From assembly GCF_022809775.1 (NCBI RefSeq), contig NZ_CP094380.1, positions 992,001 to 1,056,000 of the forward strand: DNA of 64,000 nucleotides, read 5' to 3'. Source of the stretch: Pseudodesulfovibrio tunisiensis (lineage in GTDB: Bacteria > Desulfobacterota > Desulfovibrionia > Desulfovibrionales > Desulfovibrionaceae). Position 1 is the first letter of the stretch. The number at the start of each line of letters is the position of its first letter. Position numbers and translations under genes: made by a program. The notes beneath the pieces were generated by a model that saw only the letters and a list, made by a program, of their open reading frames with translations, searched no databases and was not told the DNA's origin. Positions 45,300 to 55,820 of this stretch are shown one piece after another.

Positions 45300-47621
45300 T
45301 TACTTTCCCGAGGCGGATTCGTAGGAAAAGGCGAATTCGCCGGATGGGCCGAACGAAATCGTTGACCGTTCCTTCACGGCCTTGCCCGCAAAATCGACCT
45401 CGACCACGCCGCCCTTCATGAGCCGTCCGAACAGCAGTTCGTCGGCAATGGCATCCTTGATCTCGTTCTGAATGATTCTGCTCATGGGCCGTGCGCCCAT
45501 GGCCGGATCATAGCCCAGTTCGGCCAAGCGCGCACGGGCGGACGGAGTCAATCTGACCTCCACCCTGTGTTCGGCAAGCTGGCCGTTGAGTTCACCGATG
45601 AACTTGTCCACGATGCGCTCCATGACATCGGTATCCAAGGCAGAGAAAGGCACCACGGCATCCAGTCGATTGCGAAATTCCGGGCTGAACACCTTTTCAA
45701 TGGCCTTGACCGCCCCGCTCCTGCGATCCGACTCCTCGTCGCGACGAAAACCGATGCTGCCCCTGGCAACCTCGCGCGCCCCCGCATTGGAGGTCATGAG
45801 CAGGACCACATGCCGGAAGTCGGCCTTGCGCCCGTTGTTGTCCGTAAGCGTGGCGTAATCCATGACCTGCAACAGGATGTTGAACACGTCGGGATGCGCC
45901 TTTTCGATCTCGTCGAACAACACCACGCAATGCGGGGTCTTGCGGATGCCATCCGTGAGCAGGCCGCCCTGATCGAACCCCACGTAGCCCGGAGGCGCAC
46001 CGATGAGTCGTGCCACGGCATGCTTTTCCATGTATTCGGACATGTCGAAACGCAGGAATCCGATTCCCATGCAGGAGGCAAGCTGACGAGCCAGTTCGGT
46101 CTTGCCCACCCCAGTGGGACCGACGAGCAGAAAACTGCCGACCGGCCGACCGGCCTGCTTCATGCCTGCGCGGGAACGCTTGATGGAACGGGCCAGTACA
46201 TCCACGGCCTCGTTCTGGCCAAAGACCACGCTCTTGAGATCTTCCTCAAGTCCCTGAAGCCGCAACTTGTCGGTCACGGACAGCCTGCGAGCCGGAATGC
46301 GCGCCATGCGCGCCACGACCTTTTCAATATCCGCGACCTTGATGCGGTCGTCCTTGCGCTTTCTGCCGGACAGCTTGTACAGGGCACCGGCTTCGTCCAT
46401 CACGTCAATGGCCTTGTCCGGCAGATGCCGATCCGTGATATGCCGGGCAGACAGTTCTGCAGCGGACTTGAGCGCATAATGGGAATAGCTCACCCCGTGG
46501 AACTGCTCGTAATGCGGCTTGAGTCCCTTGAGAATGGCAATGGTCTCTTCCACGGAAGGTTCGGCTATCTCGATCTTCTGAAACCGGCGCGACAGGGCGC
46601 GGTCCTTTTCGAAATGATTCTTGTATTCCTCGAATGTGGTGGACCCGATACAGCGGATTTCCCCGGACTGGAGCATGGGCTTGAGAATGTTCGAGGCATC
46701 CATGCTGCCCCCGCTCACGGAACCTGCGCCCACGATGGTATGAATCTCGTCCACGAACAGAATGGCGTCGGGATTGGTCTTGAGCTGAGCCAGCACGCCC
46801 TTGAGCCGGGCCTCGAAATCGCCACGATACTTGGTTCCGGCCAGAAGCGCGCCCATGTCCAGAGCATGGACCTCGGCGTTCAGGAACTCCTTGGGCACAT
46901 TGCCTTCCACGATCATCAGGGCCAGCCCTTCGGCCATGGCGGTCTTGCCAACACCCGGGTCGCCCACGAAAATGGGATTGTTCTTGCGACGACGGGAAAG
47001 CACCTGCACGGTGCGCTCCAGTTCCGGCCCCCTGCCGATGAGCGGATCGATCCTGCCCTCGGCGGCCTTGTCGGTCAGATTGACCGTAAATTCCTCAAGC
47101 GGACTCTTCTTGTCTCCGGGCTTGGGCGCAACATCGCGCAACGGGCGATGCGGTTCCTCTTCCGGCCCGCCACCCCATTCCTCGCCGGAGGCCATGCCGT
47201 GGGAGATGTATTCCAGAATGTCCAGACGGGACACGTCATGGGTGCGCAGGAAATAGACCGCATAGGAATCCTCTTCGTCGAACATGGCCGCGATCACGTC
47301 GCCCACGTCCACGATATCCTTGCCGGAGGCCTTCTTCTGCCACACGGCCCGTTGCAGCACGCGCCGCACCCCGAGAGTCTGGATGACCTCGGTCTCGGTC
47401 CCTTCGGGCAGCGCCTCCATGTTCTCCACGAAAAAACGCGAAAGCTGATCGCGCAGCTTTTCCAGATCAGCGCCGCACGCCTCAAGTATTTCCTCACCCT
47501 GATCACCGGAAGCAATGGCAAACAACAGGTGTTCCAGAGTCAGGAATTCATGGTTGCGCCGCTTCACTTCGTTGACCGCGACGGTCAGGGCGTTTTCCAG
47601 TTCCTTGCTGAGCATCGTCAT
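45300..47621 (-). CDS. clpA: ATP-dependent Clp protease ATP-binding subunit ClpA
   Basis: About 773 residues from ATG 47621, with GGAAGG 8 bases ahead. Clp_N repeats at 1-145, first AAA+ module with Walker [15 protein letters not shown] (about 220), second with [14 protein letters not shown] (about 500). The IGF-type ClpP-binding loop and [19 protein letters not shown] segment are typical of ClpA. It unfolds substrates into ClpP (not in the window). It starts one base after the clpS stop. Confidence 0.95.
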   Translation of the reverse strand: MTMLSKELENALTVAVNEVKRRNHEFLTLEHLLFAIASGDQGEEILEACGADLEKLRDQLSRFFVENMEALPEGTETEVIQTLGVRRVLQRAVWQKKASGKDIVDVGDVIAAMFDEEDSYAVYFLRTHDVSRLDILEYISHGMASGEEWGGGPEEEPHRPLRDVAPKPGDKKSPLEEFTVNLTDKAAEGRIDPLIGRGPELERTVQVLSRRRKNNPIFVGDPGVGKTAMAEGLALMIVEGNVPKEFLNAEVHALDMGALLAGTKYRGDFEARLKGVLAQLKTNPDAILFVDEIHTIVGAGSVSGGSMDASNILKPMLQSGEIRCIGSTTFEEYKNHFEKDRALSRRFQKIEIAEPSVEETIAILKGLKPHYEQFHGVSYSHYALKSAAELSARHITDRHLPDKAIDVMDEAGALYKLSGRKRKDDRIKVADIEKVVARMARIPARRLSVTDKLRLQGLEEDLKSVVFGQNEAVDVLARSIKRSRAGMKQAGRPVGSFLLVGPTGVGKTELARQLASCMGIGFLRFDMSEYMEKHAVARLIGAPPGYVGFDQGGLLTDGIRKTPHCVVLFDEIEKAHPDVFNILLQVMDYATLTDNNGRKADFRHVVLLMTSNAGAREVARGSIGFRRDEESDRRSGAVKAIEKVFSPEFRNRLDAVVPFSALDTDVMERIVDKFIGELNGQLAEHRVEVRLTPSARARLAELGYDPAMGARPMSRIIQNEIKDAIADELLFGRLMKGGVVEVDFAGKAVKERSTISFGPSGEFAFSYESASGK

Positions 47622-47622
47622 A

Positions 47623-47937
47623 TCAAACACCTTCCATGCTGCATCTCAATGGAAAGCCGGCACCTTTGGCCAGCCGGTGAACCAAATCCACCTTTGTTTC
47701 GGCAACCTCGGCCGTGAAGATTCCGCAGACGCCCACTCCCTGATTGTGAATGGCCATCATGATGGTCGTGGCCTGGGCCTCGCTCTTGTGAAAGACCCGA
47801 ATCAGGACCTCCACCACGAAATCCATGGTGGTGTAGTCGTCATTGTGCATGAGGACCTTGTACTTGCGAGGTTCCCGGACCTCGCGTTCGTCAATGACCT
47901 CTGGCTGAAAGCCATCACCTGTCGCAGGTTCAGTCAT
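47623..47937 (-). CDS. clpS: ATP-dependent Clp protease adaptor ClpS
   Basis: 104 residues from ATG 47937 (MTEPATGDGFQPEV), the usual length. The N-degron pocket is visible in YKVLMHNDDYTTMDFVVEVL, and the ClpA contact in VFHKSEAQATTIMMAIHNQG. It brings proteins with N-terminal Phe, Leu, Trp or Tyr to ClpA. An upstream in-frame TTG at 47982 lacks support. With clpA and aat it forms a complete bacterial N-end rule cluster. Confidence 0.95.
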   Translation of the reverse strand: MTEPATGDGFQPEVIDEREVREPRKYKVLMHNDDYTTMDFVVEVLIRVFHKSEAQATTIMMAIHNQGVGVCGIFTAEVAETKVDLVHRLAKGAGFPLRCSMEGV

Positions 47938-48020
47938 GGAAGTTTCCGCTCCAACATTTTCCTGTTTATCCTTACAACCCAATATAAAAAGCTTTGGGCC
48001 GCCTGTCGAGTATAGAGCCG

Positions 48021-48617
48021 TTAGAGATTCTCCAGTTCCAACCGGATTCTGTCCAGTCTTTCCCGGGAAAACGTGAAATTTTCATCGGGCTTCAACCCGT
48101 TCCTCTCCCGATGGGCACGATTCAGGGCATGATAGGTTTCCGTGGATGCGGTTGCCCGTTCCAGCCCCAGAACCCGGGCGCACGGCCACACGGTTTCCTC
48201 GCTTCCCTCGATTTCCGCAAAACAGCCGAACGGCAGTTCATCCACGCAAACCACGCAATCCATGAACCGGAACCTGGCCCGCACCTTGTCATAGCCAAAA
48301 GCCACGGAGTATCCCAAGGCCTCCAGAATGGCCCGCATGATCTGGAAATCGGCGACGTGGGTTTCCAGCTCCTCGAACACCTTGAGGCTGGAAGGGACAG
48401 GATTGTCCGGTGGACGCTTGACAGTGAGTACGCTCTCTCCCTGCCTGCTGCGCAGGCGAAGCAGGATGGACGCCTCCCTGAGCGAACGGCTCGCATCATC
48501 GAACACGAGGTTGCGTTCCAGATACCGTCCCAGGGATTCGGCCCCGGCCCGGACAAGCCGAGCAGCAAGTTCCGAAGGATCCACTTCCGGGAATTTTACT
48601 TCACATTCCAGAGACAT
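48021..48617 (-). CDS. CYTH domain protein (class IV adenylate cyclase / ThTPase-like)
   Basis: 198 residues. The CYTH signature ExExK is in LECEVKF at the N-terminus; further beta-barrel residues are SILLRLRSRQGESVLTVKRPP and FMDCVVCVDELPFGCFAEIEG. Members cleave triphosphates (thiamine triphosphatase, inorganic triphosphatase) or make cAMP; the choice cannot be made here. GGAG precedes the ATG. Divergent from crcB and co-directional with clpS across a 38-base gap. Confidence 0.87.
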   Translation of the reverse strand: MSLECEVKFPEVDPSELAARLVRAGAESLGRYLERNLVFDDASRSLREASILLRLRSRQGESVLTVKRPPDNPVPSSLKVFEELETHVADFQIMRAILEALGYSVAFGYDKVRARFRFMDCVVCVDELPFGCFAEIEGSEETVWPCARVLGLERATASTETYHALNRAHRERNGLKPDENFTFSRERLDRIRLELENL

Positions 48618-48644
48618 TGTCTTACTCCGCCCCTATGCTATATT
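48617..48644 (+). promoter_or_regulatory. Promoter of crcB
   Basis: TTGTCT (48617-48622), 16 bases and TATATT (48639-48644), 20 bases before the crcB ATG. No fluoride riboswitch fits in this 46-base gap. Confidence 0.45.
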
Positions 48645-48663
48645 TTTCTGCAAGGAATGAATC

Positions 48664-49041
48664 ATGTTGACCAAAGTACTTTTTCTCGCAATGGGCGGTG
48701 CGGCAGGCACCCTTTCCCGCTACTGGCTCTCGGGCGTGGCCCAACGCTTTTTCGGCTCGGGCTTTCCGGCAGGCACCGCAGCCGTGAACCTGCTCGGATG
48801 CCTGTTCTTCGGCACGGTGTGGGGCTATCTGGAAAACCGCGTGGCTCCCGGCAGTCAGATTCGGCTTCTCGTGCTCACGGGATTCATGGGCGCATTTACC
48901 ACCTTTTCCACCTACATGTTCGAAACCGCCAACCTCGTCAAATTCGGCCAACTGGCCATGGCGTTCGCCAATGTGGCCGGACAGAGCCTCGCAGGTCTTG
49001 CACTGGTCTTTGCCGGAATGGCCTTCGGTCGTCTGCTGTAA
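48664..49041 (+). CDS. crcB: Fluoride channel Fluc (CrcB)
   Basis: 125 residues, four membrane helices. GGAAGTLSRYWLSG, NLLGCLFFG and GFMGAFTTFSTYMFE are the CrcB/Fluc signatures, including the Thr-Phe-Ser-Thr-rich fluoride path. It exports fluoride as a dimer in the inner membrane. CAAGGAA precedes the ATG. Paired with a DUF190 gene 24 bases downstream, a recurrent pairing in bacteria. Confidence 0.94.
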   Translation: MLTKVLFLAMGGAAGTLSRYWLSGVAQRFFGSGFPAGTAAVNLLGCLFFGTVWGYLENRVAPGSQIRLLVLTGFMGAFTTFSTYMFETANLVKFGQLAMAFANVAGQSLAGLALVFAGMAFGRLL

Positions 49042-49065
49042 CGCATTATCACAAGGAGGAACAGC

Positions 49066-49410
49066 ATGAAACTGCTGGAAAAAGCCGAACGGCTCAGAAT
49101 CTATATCGGCGAAGACGACAAGCACGGACGCAAACCTCTGGTGGATGCCATCGTGGAGGAAGCCAGAAGGCAGGGTCTTGCCGGAGCAACGGCATTTCGC
49201 GGCCTGAGCGGCTTCGGGGCGAACAGCCGCATTCATACCAACAAGATTCTCCGCCTGTCCGAGGATTTGCCTCTGGTGGTGGAAATCGTGGAACATCCGG
49301 AACGCATCGAAGCCTTTCTTCCGGTTCTGGACACCATGATCGGCGAAGGCATGATCACTCGCGAGCCTGTGAAGGTCATTGCCTACCGCCACGGCAAGAA
49401 ACACGGCTGA
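49066..49410 (+). CDS. DUF190 family protein
   Basis: 114 residues. LLEKAERLRIYIGEDDKHGRKPLVDAIVEEARRQGLAGATAFRGLSGFG carries the full DUF190 motif set (segments RIYIGE, GRKPLVDAIV and GATAFRGLSGFG). PII-like fold, function unknown; it commonly accompanies crcB. AAGGAGG precedes the ATG. Closed by the weak terminator at 49431-49461. Confidence 0.92.
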   Translation: MKLLEKAERLRIYIGEDDKHGRKPLVDAIVEEARRQGLAGATAFRGLSGFGANSRIHTNKILRLSEDLPLVVEIVEHPERIEAFLPVLDTMIGEGMITREPVKVIAYRHGKKHG

Positions 49411-49430
49411 TCTTCTTTTCCGAACGCAAC

Positions 49431-49461
49431 AAGGCCCGGAAGCAACACGCTGCCGGGCCTT
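49431..49461. terminator. Weak terminator between DUF190 and cheB
   Basis: AAGGCCCGG (49431-49439) and CCGGGCCTT (49453-49461) form a perfect 9-base stem with a 13-base loop but lack a T-run on either side; it lies between convergent genes. Confidence 0.6.
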
Positions 49462-49487
49462 GACTCGCTCTGGCAATCTTCAAGGAA

Positions 49488-50555
49488 CTACCCGCACATG
49501 CGAACCATTTCCTGAGCTATGCGCTGCAACGGCATGACCTTGTTCACGCCGCCCGCCTTGATTGCTTCCTGCGGCATGCCGAACACGACGCAGGTCGCCT
49601 CGTCCTGAGCAATGGTATATGCGCCCACGTCGAACAATTCGCGCATGCCCTTGGCACCGTCATCGCCCATCCCGGTCATGATGGCCGCAACGACATTCCT
49701 GCCCCCGTATCTGGCTCCGGAGCGGAACAGCACGTCCACCGACGGCCTGTGCCGGGAAACCAGCGGGCCTTCCTTGACCTCGACATAATACCGGGAGCCG
49801 CTCCGCTTGAGCAGCATGTGTCTGTTGCCCGGAGCAATGAGCGCCTGTCCGCGAACCATGTTGTCCCCGTCCTCGGCTTCCTTGATGTCGATGGCGCAGA
49901 TGGAATTGAGTCGCCGGGCAAAGGCTGCGGTGAAATGCTCGGGCATGTGCTGCACGATGGCAACCGGCGGACAGCCGACAGGCAGTTGCTCCAGAAACAC
50001 TCGCAGAGCCTCGGTCCCACCCGTGGACGCACCCACGAGGCAGATTTTCTCCGTGGCGGAAATGTGCTGGGGTTTGGCCATGGGAATAACCGCATCCGCA
50101 TCCAGTTTGGGTTTGACCGTAAGCGGCTTGATGAGCTTGGCCTTGCCCGGCTTGCTCATGGCCGCGGCCTTGACTGCGTCGCACAGCCTGATCTTGGATT
50201 CTTCCAGAAATTTCTTGGTGCCGACTTTCGGCTTGCTGATGATCTCGATTGCTCCGTATTCCAGAGCCTTGAGAGCTGTTTCCGTTCCCTGGGCCGCCAC
50301 CGAGGAGCAGATGACCACGGGAATGGGATGCTGGGCCATGAGCTTGCGGAGAAAGGTCAGACCATCCATCCGCGGCATTTCAATATCCAGGGTAATGACG
50401 TCGGGAACTTCCTTTTTCAAACGCTCCGCGGCCACGAACGGGTCAATGGCCGTACCAATGACCTCGATATCCGGGTCAGAGGAAAGGATGTCCTCCAAAG
50501 TCTGCCTCACCACTGCGGAATCATCCACGATGAGAACGCGAATCTTGTTTGCCAT
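49488..50555 (-). CDS. cheB: Chemotaxis response regulator protein-glutamate methylesterase CheB
   Basis: 355 residues from ATG 50555. The receiver domain ([19 protein letters not shown], phospho-Asp in [11 protein letters not shown]) is followed from about 165 by the methylesterase domain with the nucleophile in [10 protein letters not shown], His in [13 protein letters not shown] and Asp in [12 protein letters not shown]. It removes methyl groups from chemoreceptors and can deamidate them. It is the last gene of mcp-cheA-cheB, 31 bases from cheA. cheR, cheW and cheY are not in the window. Confidence 0.95.
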   Translation of the reverse strand: MANKIRVLIVDDSAVVRQTLEDILSSDPDIEVIGTAIDPFVAAERLKKEVPDVITLDIEMPRMDGLTFLRKLMAQHPIPVVICSSVAAQGTETALKALEYGAIEIISKPKVGTKKFLEESKIRLCDAVKAAAMSKPGKAKLIKPLTVKPKLDADAVIPMAKPQHISATEKICLVGASTGGTEALRVFLEQLPVGCPPVAIVQHMPEHFTAAFARRLNSICAIDIKEAEDGDNMVRGQALIAPGNRHMLLKRSGSRYYVEVKEGPLVSRHRPSVDVLFRSGARYGGRNVVAAIMTGMGDDGAKGMRELFDVGAYTIAQDEATCVVFGMPQEAIKAGGVNKVMPLQRIAQEMVRMCG

Positions 50556-50586
50556 CGTTTTTACCGTCGAAATTGTAGGTTGAATG

Positions 50587-52797
50587 CTATTGGGATTCGG
50601 CAATCACCCGGCGCACCAGGCTGGGAACGTCCAGAATCAGCGCAATGGAACCGTCTCCCTTGATGGTCGCACCGGACAAGCCTTCCACGTCCTTGTAAAC
50701 CCGGCTCAGGCTCTTGATGACAGTCTGATGTTCGCCGATCACGGTATCCACGACAATGCCCACTCTGGAACCTTCCACGCCGCAGATCACTATCTGTTCA
50801 ATGGGCGGACTTTCTCCCTCGATGTCGAACCAGTCGCGCAGATGAATGTAGGGAACAATCTCTCCGCGCAGATAGAGAATGCGCTGCCCGGAATCGCTCT
50901 CATCCACGGTTTCCCGGGTCAGTTCCACGCACTCTTCGACCAGGCTCAGCGGGATGACGTAGTATCCGTCCTCCACGCACACCTGAAGTCCATCGATGAT
51001 GGCCAGAGTCAGGGGCAGCCGAATGGTGATGGTGGTGCCCTTGCCCGGCTTGCTGTCGATGTCTATGGTGCCGCGCAACGAATCAATGGCGCGCTTCACC
51101 ACATCCATGCCCACGCCCCGCCCGGACACGCTTGTCACCTGTGAGGCCGTGGAAAAACCGGGCTCGAAAATCTGTTTCAGAAGTTCCTTTTCCGTCAGCT
51201 CGGCATCCGACGCGATCAGACCCTTTTCAATCGCCTTTTCACGAATGGCCTTGGGATCCATGCCCTTGCCGTCATCCGTGATGCGAATGAGCACCTCGCC
51301 GCCGGAATGTTCCGCGGAAAGCAGAATCATGCCCTTTTCCGGCTTGCCCTTGGCCTTTCTGTCCGCAGGCTGCTCAATGCCGTGATCAATGCTGTTGCGC
51401 AGAAGGTGCACGAGAGGGTCGCCGAGCCGTTCGATCACGGTCTTGTCCAGCTCGGTTTCCGCACCGCTGGTGGACAGACCGATCTCCTTGCCGAGTTCGG
51501 CGGACAGGTCCCGCACCAGACGACGGAACTTGCTGAACGTGGTGCCGATGGGCAGCATGCGAATTCCCAGAGTGGAATCCCGCAATTCGTCGGAAAGTCG
51601 CTCCAATTCCTCCGCCAGAGCCGTCATCTGCGGATCGCTGCGTTCTCCGACGACCTGCGTGATCTGAGCCTGAACAATGACCAGTTCGCCGACCAGATCG
51701 ACCAGATAGTCCAGTTTGTCCGCAGCCACGCGAATGCTCGACACGACTTCCTGACGGCGTTTGGACGCCTGCTCTTCCTTGGCCTGCGCCTGCTGCTGCA
51801 CTGCCTTGTCCACCCGCTCCCGGGAGACCTTGCCATTCTCGGCGAGAATCTGGCCAAGCGGTTTCTGCTTGGCCAATGCCTCCTTGACGTCGTCTTCGGA
51901 CACTTCCCCGCTCTTGACGAGCATTTCGCCAAGCCTTGGAGCATCCTCGGTATCATCCTCGGCGGAATCTTCAGCCGCCTTGGGCGTCGGAGCAGGGGCA
52001 GGCTCCGGCCGGACTTCCACTACAGGCTTCGATTCGGGTTCGGGAGCCGACACGTCTTCAGCCGCATCCCCGGACGGGGCTCCGGCCTCGGCAATCGTCA
52101 CGTCCAGATCGATTTCCGCAAAGAAAAAAATGTCCTGCACATCCTCGCGGGAATGCGTGGAAACAAGTTCGCCCTCCCATACGGGCTCGCCCGATCCTTC
52201 CGGCGTGGACAGCAGGGAAAAAGCACCGAGCCGCTCCAGTTCCTCGAACAGGGATTGCAGTTTCTCACCATCGGATTCCGAAGGGTTCTTCGAACGAAGG
52301 ACAAGATGAAACGTCACGCTCTCGGCTTCCGGCTCGGCGGTTTCGATTTCAGAGGATTCGGACTCGGATTCGACAGCCGCCTCTTCCCCGGCGGACACGT
52401 CCTCCTCAGCTCCGCCACCGGAAAGCAATCCCTGCAACCCCGAAAGAATGGCTTCCATCTCGTGCGGGTCGACAACGTCGTCGCTTTCGGAATTGTCCAA
52501 CATTTTCTGGATGTAATCTCTGGACTTGAGCGCCAGATTGCACAATTCCCCGGTAACTGCGAGTTCCTCGTTGCGAACAAGGTCGAACACGGTTTCCACC
52601 TCATGGGTGAATTCCGCGATATCCTCGAACCCAAACATGGAGCCGGACCCCTTGATGGTATGCAGGGCCCGGAATATCCGGTTGATGAGGTCCATGTCCT
52701 CGGGAGCCTGCTCCAACTCGAGCAGCGTCCCCTCGAGTTCGCTCAGAAGGTCATAGGCCTCTTCTTTGAAAATCTGTCTATTGAGATCATCCGACAT
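50587..52797 (-). CDS. cheA: Chemotaxis histidine kinase CheA
   Basis: 736 residues: P1/HPt (acceptor His46 in [14 protein letters not shown]), a P2-like region about 160-235, an acidic Pro-rich linker 240-285, two short repeats at 289-333 ([19 protein letters not shown] and [19 protein letters not shown]), P3 dimerisation from about 350, the ATPase with [13 protein letters not shown] (N box) and DDGKGMDP, and a C-terminal CheW-like P5. It phosphorylates CheY/CheB under receptor control. The paired repeats look like the N-terminal motif of GspE/PilB ATPases and are not a standard CheA part. AGGAG precedes the ATG; TATAAT on the minus strand at 52915-52910 hints at an internal promoter in the 149-base gap after mcp. 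Confidence 0.95.
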   Translation of the reverse strand: MSDDLNRQIFKEEAYDLLSELEGTLLELEQAPEDMDLINRIFRALHTIKGSGSMFGFEDIAEFTHEVETVFDLVRNEELAVTGELCNLALKSRDYIQKMLDNSESDDVVDPHEMEAILSGLQGLLSGGGAEEDVSAGEEAAVESESESSEIETAEPEAESVTFHLVLRSKNPSESDGEKLQSLFEELERLGAFSLLSTPEGSGEPVWEGELVSTHSREDVQDIFFFAEIDLDVTIAEAGAPSGDAAEDVSAPEPESKPVVEVRPEPAPAPTPKAAEDSAEDDTEDAPRLGEMLVKSGEVSEDDVKEALAKQKPLGQILAENGKVSRERVDKAVQQQAQAKEEQASKRRQEVVSSIRVAADKLDYLVDLVGELVIVQAQITQVVGERSDPQMTALAEELERLSDELRDSTLGIRMLPIGTTFSKFRRLVRDLSAELGKEIGLSTSGAETELDKTVIERLGDPLVHLLRNSIDHGIEQPADRKAKGKPEKGMILLSAEHSGGEVLIRITDDGKGMDPKAIREKAIEKGLIASDAELTEKELLKQIFEPGFSTASQVTSVSGRGVGMDVVKRAIDSLRGTIDIDSKPGKGTTITIRLPLTLAIIDGLQVCVEDGYYVIPLSLVEECVELTRETVDESDSGQRILYLRGEIVPYIHLRDWFDIEGESPPIEQIVICGVEGSRVGIVVDTVIGEHQTVIKSLSRVYKDVEGLSGATIKGDGSIALILDVPSLVRRVIAESQ

Positions 52798-52946
52798 TCG
52801 GGATTCTCCTAGGGCAGCAACGCGGCAATCGCACGATTACGAATTGTTCGGATAGACCGCCAGCCGATCTGGATATTCAGTTTATCACACAGATGGAATT
52901 CCCATTCCCATTATAAATTGCCGGGAAATGGACTTTTCACCCCACA

Positions 52947-55028
52947 TCAGGGCATGTCCAGAAACTCGATTTCTGCCCGGGCACTCTCTTCGTCAAAGGG
53001 CGTGATCCGCACGGAGACCCGTTCCTTCTTGAACGCCGCAGCCCCGAGAAGAATGCCCTCGAAGTAGTCGAACAGCCCTCGCCCGGACCGATAATTCATG
53101 AACAGAACGCGCCCCTTGTCCTCGTACGTGAAATTGGGAGGATTGATGCCGGGATTGTCCTTGGTCAACTGGGCATGCACGTCGTTCATCCGCAAATAGA
53201 ATTCCTTGAGCGACTCGTTCTTGAAGTATCTGGTGTACATCTTGTGGAACTGCACCACGGTATGCTTGCCGAGTTCAAGGAAGAAATCCCTTGGGGTGAA
53301 TCCCTGACGTTCAGCCACGATTTCAGCCATTTGCATGAGCACCTGATCAGGATAGCTGCCGGTGGGCAAAAAGACCGGATTCCCCATTTCCACCTGCATG
53401 TGCTCGTACATGCCGTTTCCGTACTTCTCCTTCACGAAATTCTGGGTGATCTTGGGAAGAATGCCCTTCATCTCCCCCTCGGAAGCGCGAAGCTTGGCCT
53501 GTCCGCCAGAGTCGCCTCCGAAACTCAGGGACACGTCCACGAGCTGCTGGGCAAGCTTGGCAAGATCACGGGTAGCGCTGGCAGCCTGTCCGGCCGCCTC
53601 ATCAGCCTCGCCAGCGATCACGGCAATTTCATCGACACTCCGATTGATCTCTTCGGCAGCCGCGGACTGCTGTTCCGCTGCAGTGGCGATCTGCGCAACC
53701 TGTCCCACCATGTCCTCGGTACGATCCTGAATATGCTGCAAGGCGTACCCGGCCTGATTGGAAAGCGACGTGCTTTCCGTGACCTGACCTTCAGTCTGCT
53801 GCATGGCCTCCATGGCGTGACGGGACCGGCTTTGAATGGTGACAATGGCCTCCTCCACCTCCTTGGTGGCGGCAACCGTCTTTTCCGCAAGCTTCCTGAC
53901 CTCGTCGGCCACCACGGCAAAGCCGCGCCCAGCTTCTCCGGCGCGTGCAGCCTCGATGGCCGCGTTGAGGGCCAACAGGTTCGTCTGATCGGCAATGTCG
54001 TTGATCACATTGATGATGCGCCCGATTTCCTCGGCCTGACTATCCAGCTCCCCCACTTCCTGAGCCAACCGGTCTGCGGATTCCGCCACCTTGTTGATGG
54101 CTCCCACGGCCTGCGTCACCATGCTCACGCCGTCACCTGCTGCCTTGCGCGCTTCCTCGGCGGCTTCGGACGTGTTCGAGGCGTTCTTGGCCACTTCGAA
54201 TACCGTGGCGGTCATCTCCTCCATGGCCGTGGCCACGGAAGCGGTCTGGTTCCGCTGTTTCAACGCGCCGTTCGCCTGCTCGTCCGCAGATGCGGAAAGC
54301 AATTCGGTAGCGGACGCAACATTTTCAGCCAACACACTGAGTTCATTTCCTATTTTTTCAATATGCTGTTTCTGCTCTTCCGCTTCGCGCCTTCTCTGCA
54401 CCTGTTCGGACAAATCAACAAAGGAAGTGGCCACGCCCACAGGCTTGCCGGAAGCGTCAAAGACCAGATTGGCAAAGATTCGGACTGTTACCGAGCGACC
54501 ATCCCACAGCTTCAGTTCCGTGATGGAATCTTCGGCTCGTCCGGAATTCAGCACCTTTTCCGTGATGGAGGTTCCTTCGGTGTTGTAAAACGCCTGACTC
54601 ACGGTGTGACCGACCACCTGATCACCGGACTTTTTCAAAAGCTGAAGGAGAGATTCGGTGGTCAGCAGGATGCGCCCCTCACCATCGGTCAGCAGAGCCG
54701 GATTGCCGAGGACCTTGAGCGCATCGCGATAAAAGGACTTCCGCACAGCCTCGGCTTCCAGCAAGTTGCCCACGCCCTCGAAAGCGCTTTCACCGCGAAC
54801 CAGATCGCAGGCCTCTTCCACATCCCCGGCCCCCGCCACATCATGGAGCAGCCGACGCATTCGACGTTCCGAAGCGGCAACCCACCATGCGCCAGCAAAG
54901 CCCAGGACAACGCCGATTCCGACAGTTCCCCAAAAAAACAGGGGCGTTCCCTGCCAATAGGCCCCTGCAAACAAGGCACAGACGACAACGACGACAAAAA
55001 ATGATTTGAAACCGGAAACGCTGTTCAT
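52947..55028 (-). CDS. Chemoreceptor with N-terminal membrane anchor, PAS, MCP signalling domain and C-terminal H-NOX heme domain
   Basis: 693 residues from ATG 55028 (GGAG 6 bases ahead). Two close membrane helices (about 8-50), a PAS domain (about 100-212), the MCP signalling hairpin with tip [20 protein letters not shown], and from residue 520 a full H-NOX domain beginning [12 protein letters not shown]. In H-NOX numbering the proximal His is 99 (MNDVHAQL), YxSxR is Y127-S129-R131 (YRSGR), and Tyr136 in FDYFEG aligns with distal Tyr140 of the O2-binding Caldanaerobacter protein. An O2 or NO taxis receptor is inferred. It is first in the mcp-cheA-cheB run. It has no large periplasmic sensor domain. 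Confidence 0.92.
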   Translation of the reverse strand: MNSVSGFKSFFVVVVVCALFAGAYWQGTPLFFWGTVGIGVVLGFAGAWWVAASERRMRRLLHDVAGAGDVEEACDLVRGESAFEGVGNLLEAEAVRKSFYRDALKVLGNPALLTDGEGRILLTTESLLQLLKKSGDQVVGHTVSQAFYNTEGTSITEKVLNSGRAEDSITELKLWDGRSVTVRIFANLVFDASGKPVGVATSFVDLSEQVQRRREAEEQKQHIEKIGNELSVLAENVASATELLSASADEQANGALKQRNQTASVATAMEEMTATVFEVAKNASNTSEAAEEARKAAGDGVSMVTQAVGAINKVAESADRLAQEVGELDSQAEEIGRIINVINDIADQTNLLALNAAIEAARAGEAGRGFAVVADEVRKLAEKTVAATKEVEEAIVTIQSRSRHAMEAMQQTEGQVTESTSLSNQAGYALQHIQDRTEDMVGQVAQIATAAEQQSAAAEEINRSVDEIAVIAGEADEAAGQAASATRDLAKLAQQLVDVSLSFGGDSGGQAKLRASEGEMKGILPKITQNFVKEKYGNGMYEHMQVEMGNPVFLPTGSYPDQVLMQMAEIVAERQGFTPRDFFLELGKHTVVQFHKMYTRYFKNESLKEFYLRMNDVHAQLTKDNPGINPPNFTYEDKGRVLFMNYRSGRGLFDYFEGILLGAAAFKKERVSVRITPFDEESARAEIEFLDMP

Positions 55029-55209
55029 TTGCAACTCCGAAAAAAAGGCGGACTCAAAATAAAGCGACCTGAATCATTCAACAAAATTGGTATTATTTCC
55101 TAGACTGTTTTTACGCACAATCAGTGCGAAATGCAACGCCGAGTGAAAAAAGAGATGAAATAATAAAACAAACGCCGAGGACAAGCATTCCGAAGCAAAA
55201 GCAAGTCCG

Positions 55210-55244
55210 AAAAAAAGGCCGGAACCGCAATTCCGGTTCCGGCC
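55210..55244 (-). terminator. Rho-independent terminator after the DUF2062 gene
   Basis: GGCCGGAACC (55217-55226) pairs perfectly with GGTTCCGGCC (55235-55244); on the minus strand seven Ts follow (55216-55210). The remaining 55029-55209 is the AT-rich start region of the chemoreceptor, with no gene that I support. Confidence 0.92.
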
Positions 55245-55283
55245 CGAAGTCTCGTGCTTCAGAAAGACATGCAGTACCCCGCC

Positions 55284-55817
55284 CTACAGCTGGGTTTGCT
55301 TGCGCAAGCGCCTGATGGCGCGCCGCTGGCGATATCGCCGAATCACGAAAAGAGAAATGAAATAGGTCAGAATGGTGGCAGGAATCCCGAATGCCAGCCC
55401 ACCTGAAAATATCACCACGAACACCTCCCATCCGGACTCGATGAGCTGACGCATTTCCAGATGATTGGGATCGAAGCTCACGTCCTTGAACGGGGTAACC
55501 ACCTTGCCGACCAAAAAAAGGAAATAGTAGAACGGCACCATGGTGAAGGCGTTGGAATAGCAGGTGGCGAGCCATGCCGTAAGCTTGTTCACGCGAAACA
55601 GAAACGCCAGACCGATGACCACCACCGACTGAAAGGGAATGATGGGCATCGCGCCGATGAACATGCCGAGCGCCATGGCTCCGGCCAGATTCCGGGCCGA
55701 AGACCGCTGGCGCATGACCCGCAGATACCAGTATCGTGTGGCCCGTTTGGTTCTGGGCCACCACCCCTTGTCCTGATTGGCCTGCCCGTCGAGGGGGTTC
55801 CGTGCATCCTGCGCCAC
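55284..55817 (-). CDS. DUF2062 membrane protein
   Basis: 177 residues. The DUF2062 block SSARNLAGAMALGMFIGAMPIIPFQSVVVIGLAFLFRVNK lies at about 39-78 (core GMFIGAMPIIPFQ), followed by YSNAFTMVPFYYFLFLVG and a final membrane segment before a basic tail RRYRQRRAIRRLRK. Three membrane segments in all. Function unknown. GTG start, 3 bases past the EF-G-like gene stop, so it is co-translated with it. Confidence 0.88.
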   Translation of the reverse strand: MAQDARNPLDGQANQDKGWWPRTKRATRYWYLRVMRQRSSARNLAGAMALGMFIGAMPIIPFQSVVVIGLAFLFRVNKLTAWLATCYSNAFTMVPFYYFLFLVGKVVTPFKDVSFDPNHLEMRQLIESGWEVFVVIFSGGLAFGIPATILTYFISLFVIRRYRQRRAIRRLRKQTQL

Positions 55818-55820
55818 CGA

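Noticed and set aside
48618..48663. Fluoride riboswitch ahead of crcB
   Set aside because: The gap is only 46 bases and lacks the conserved pseudoknot core.
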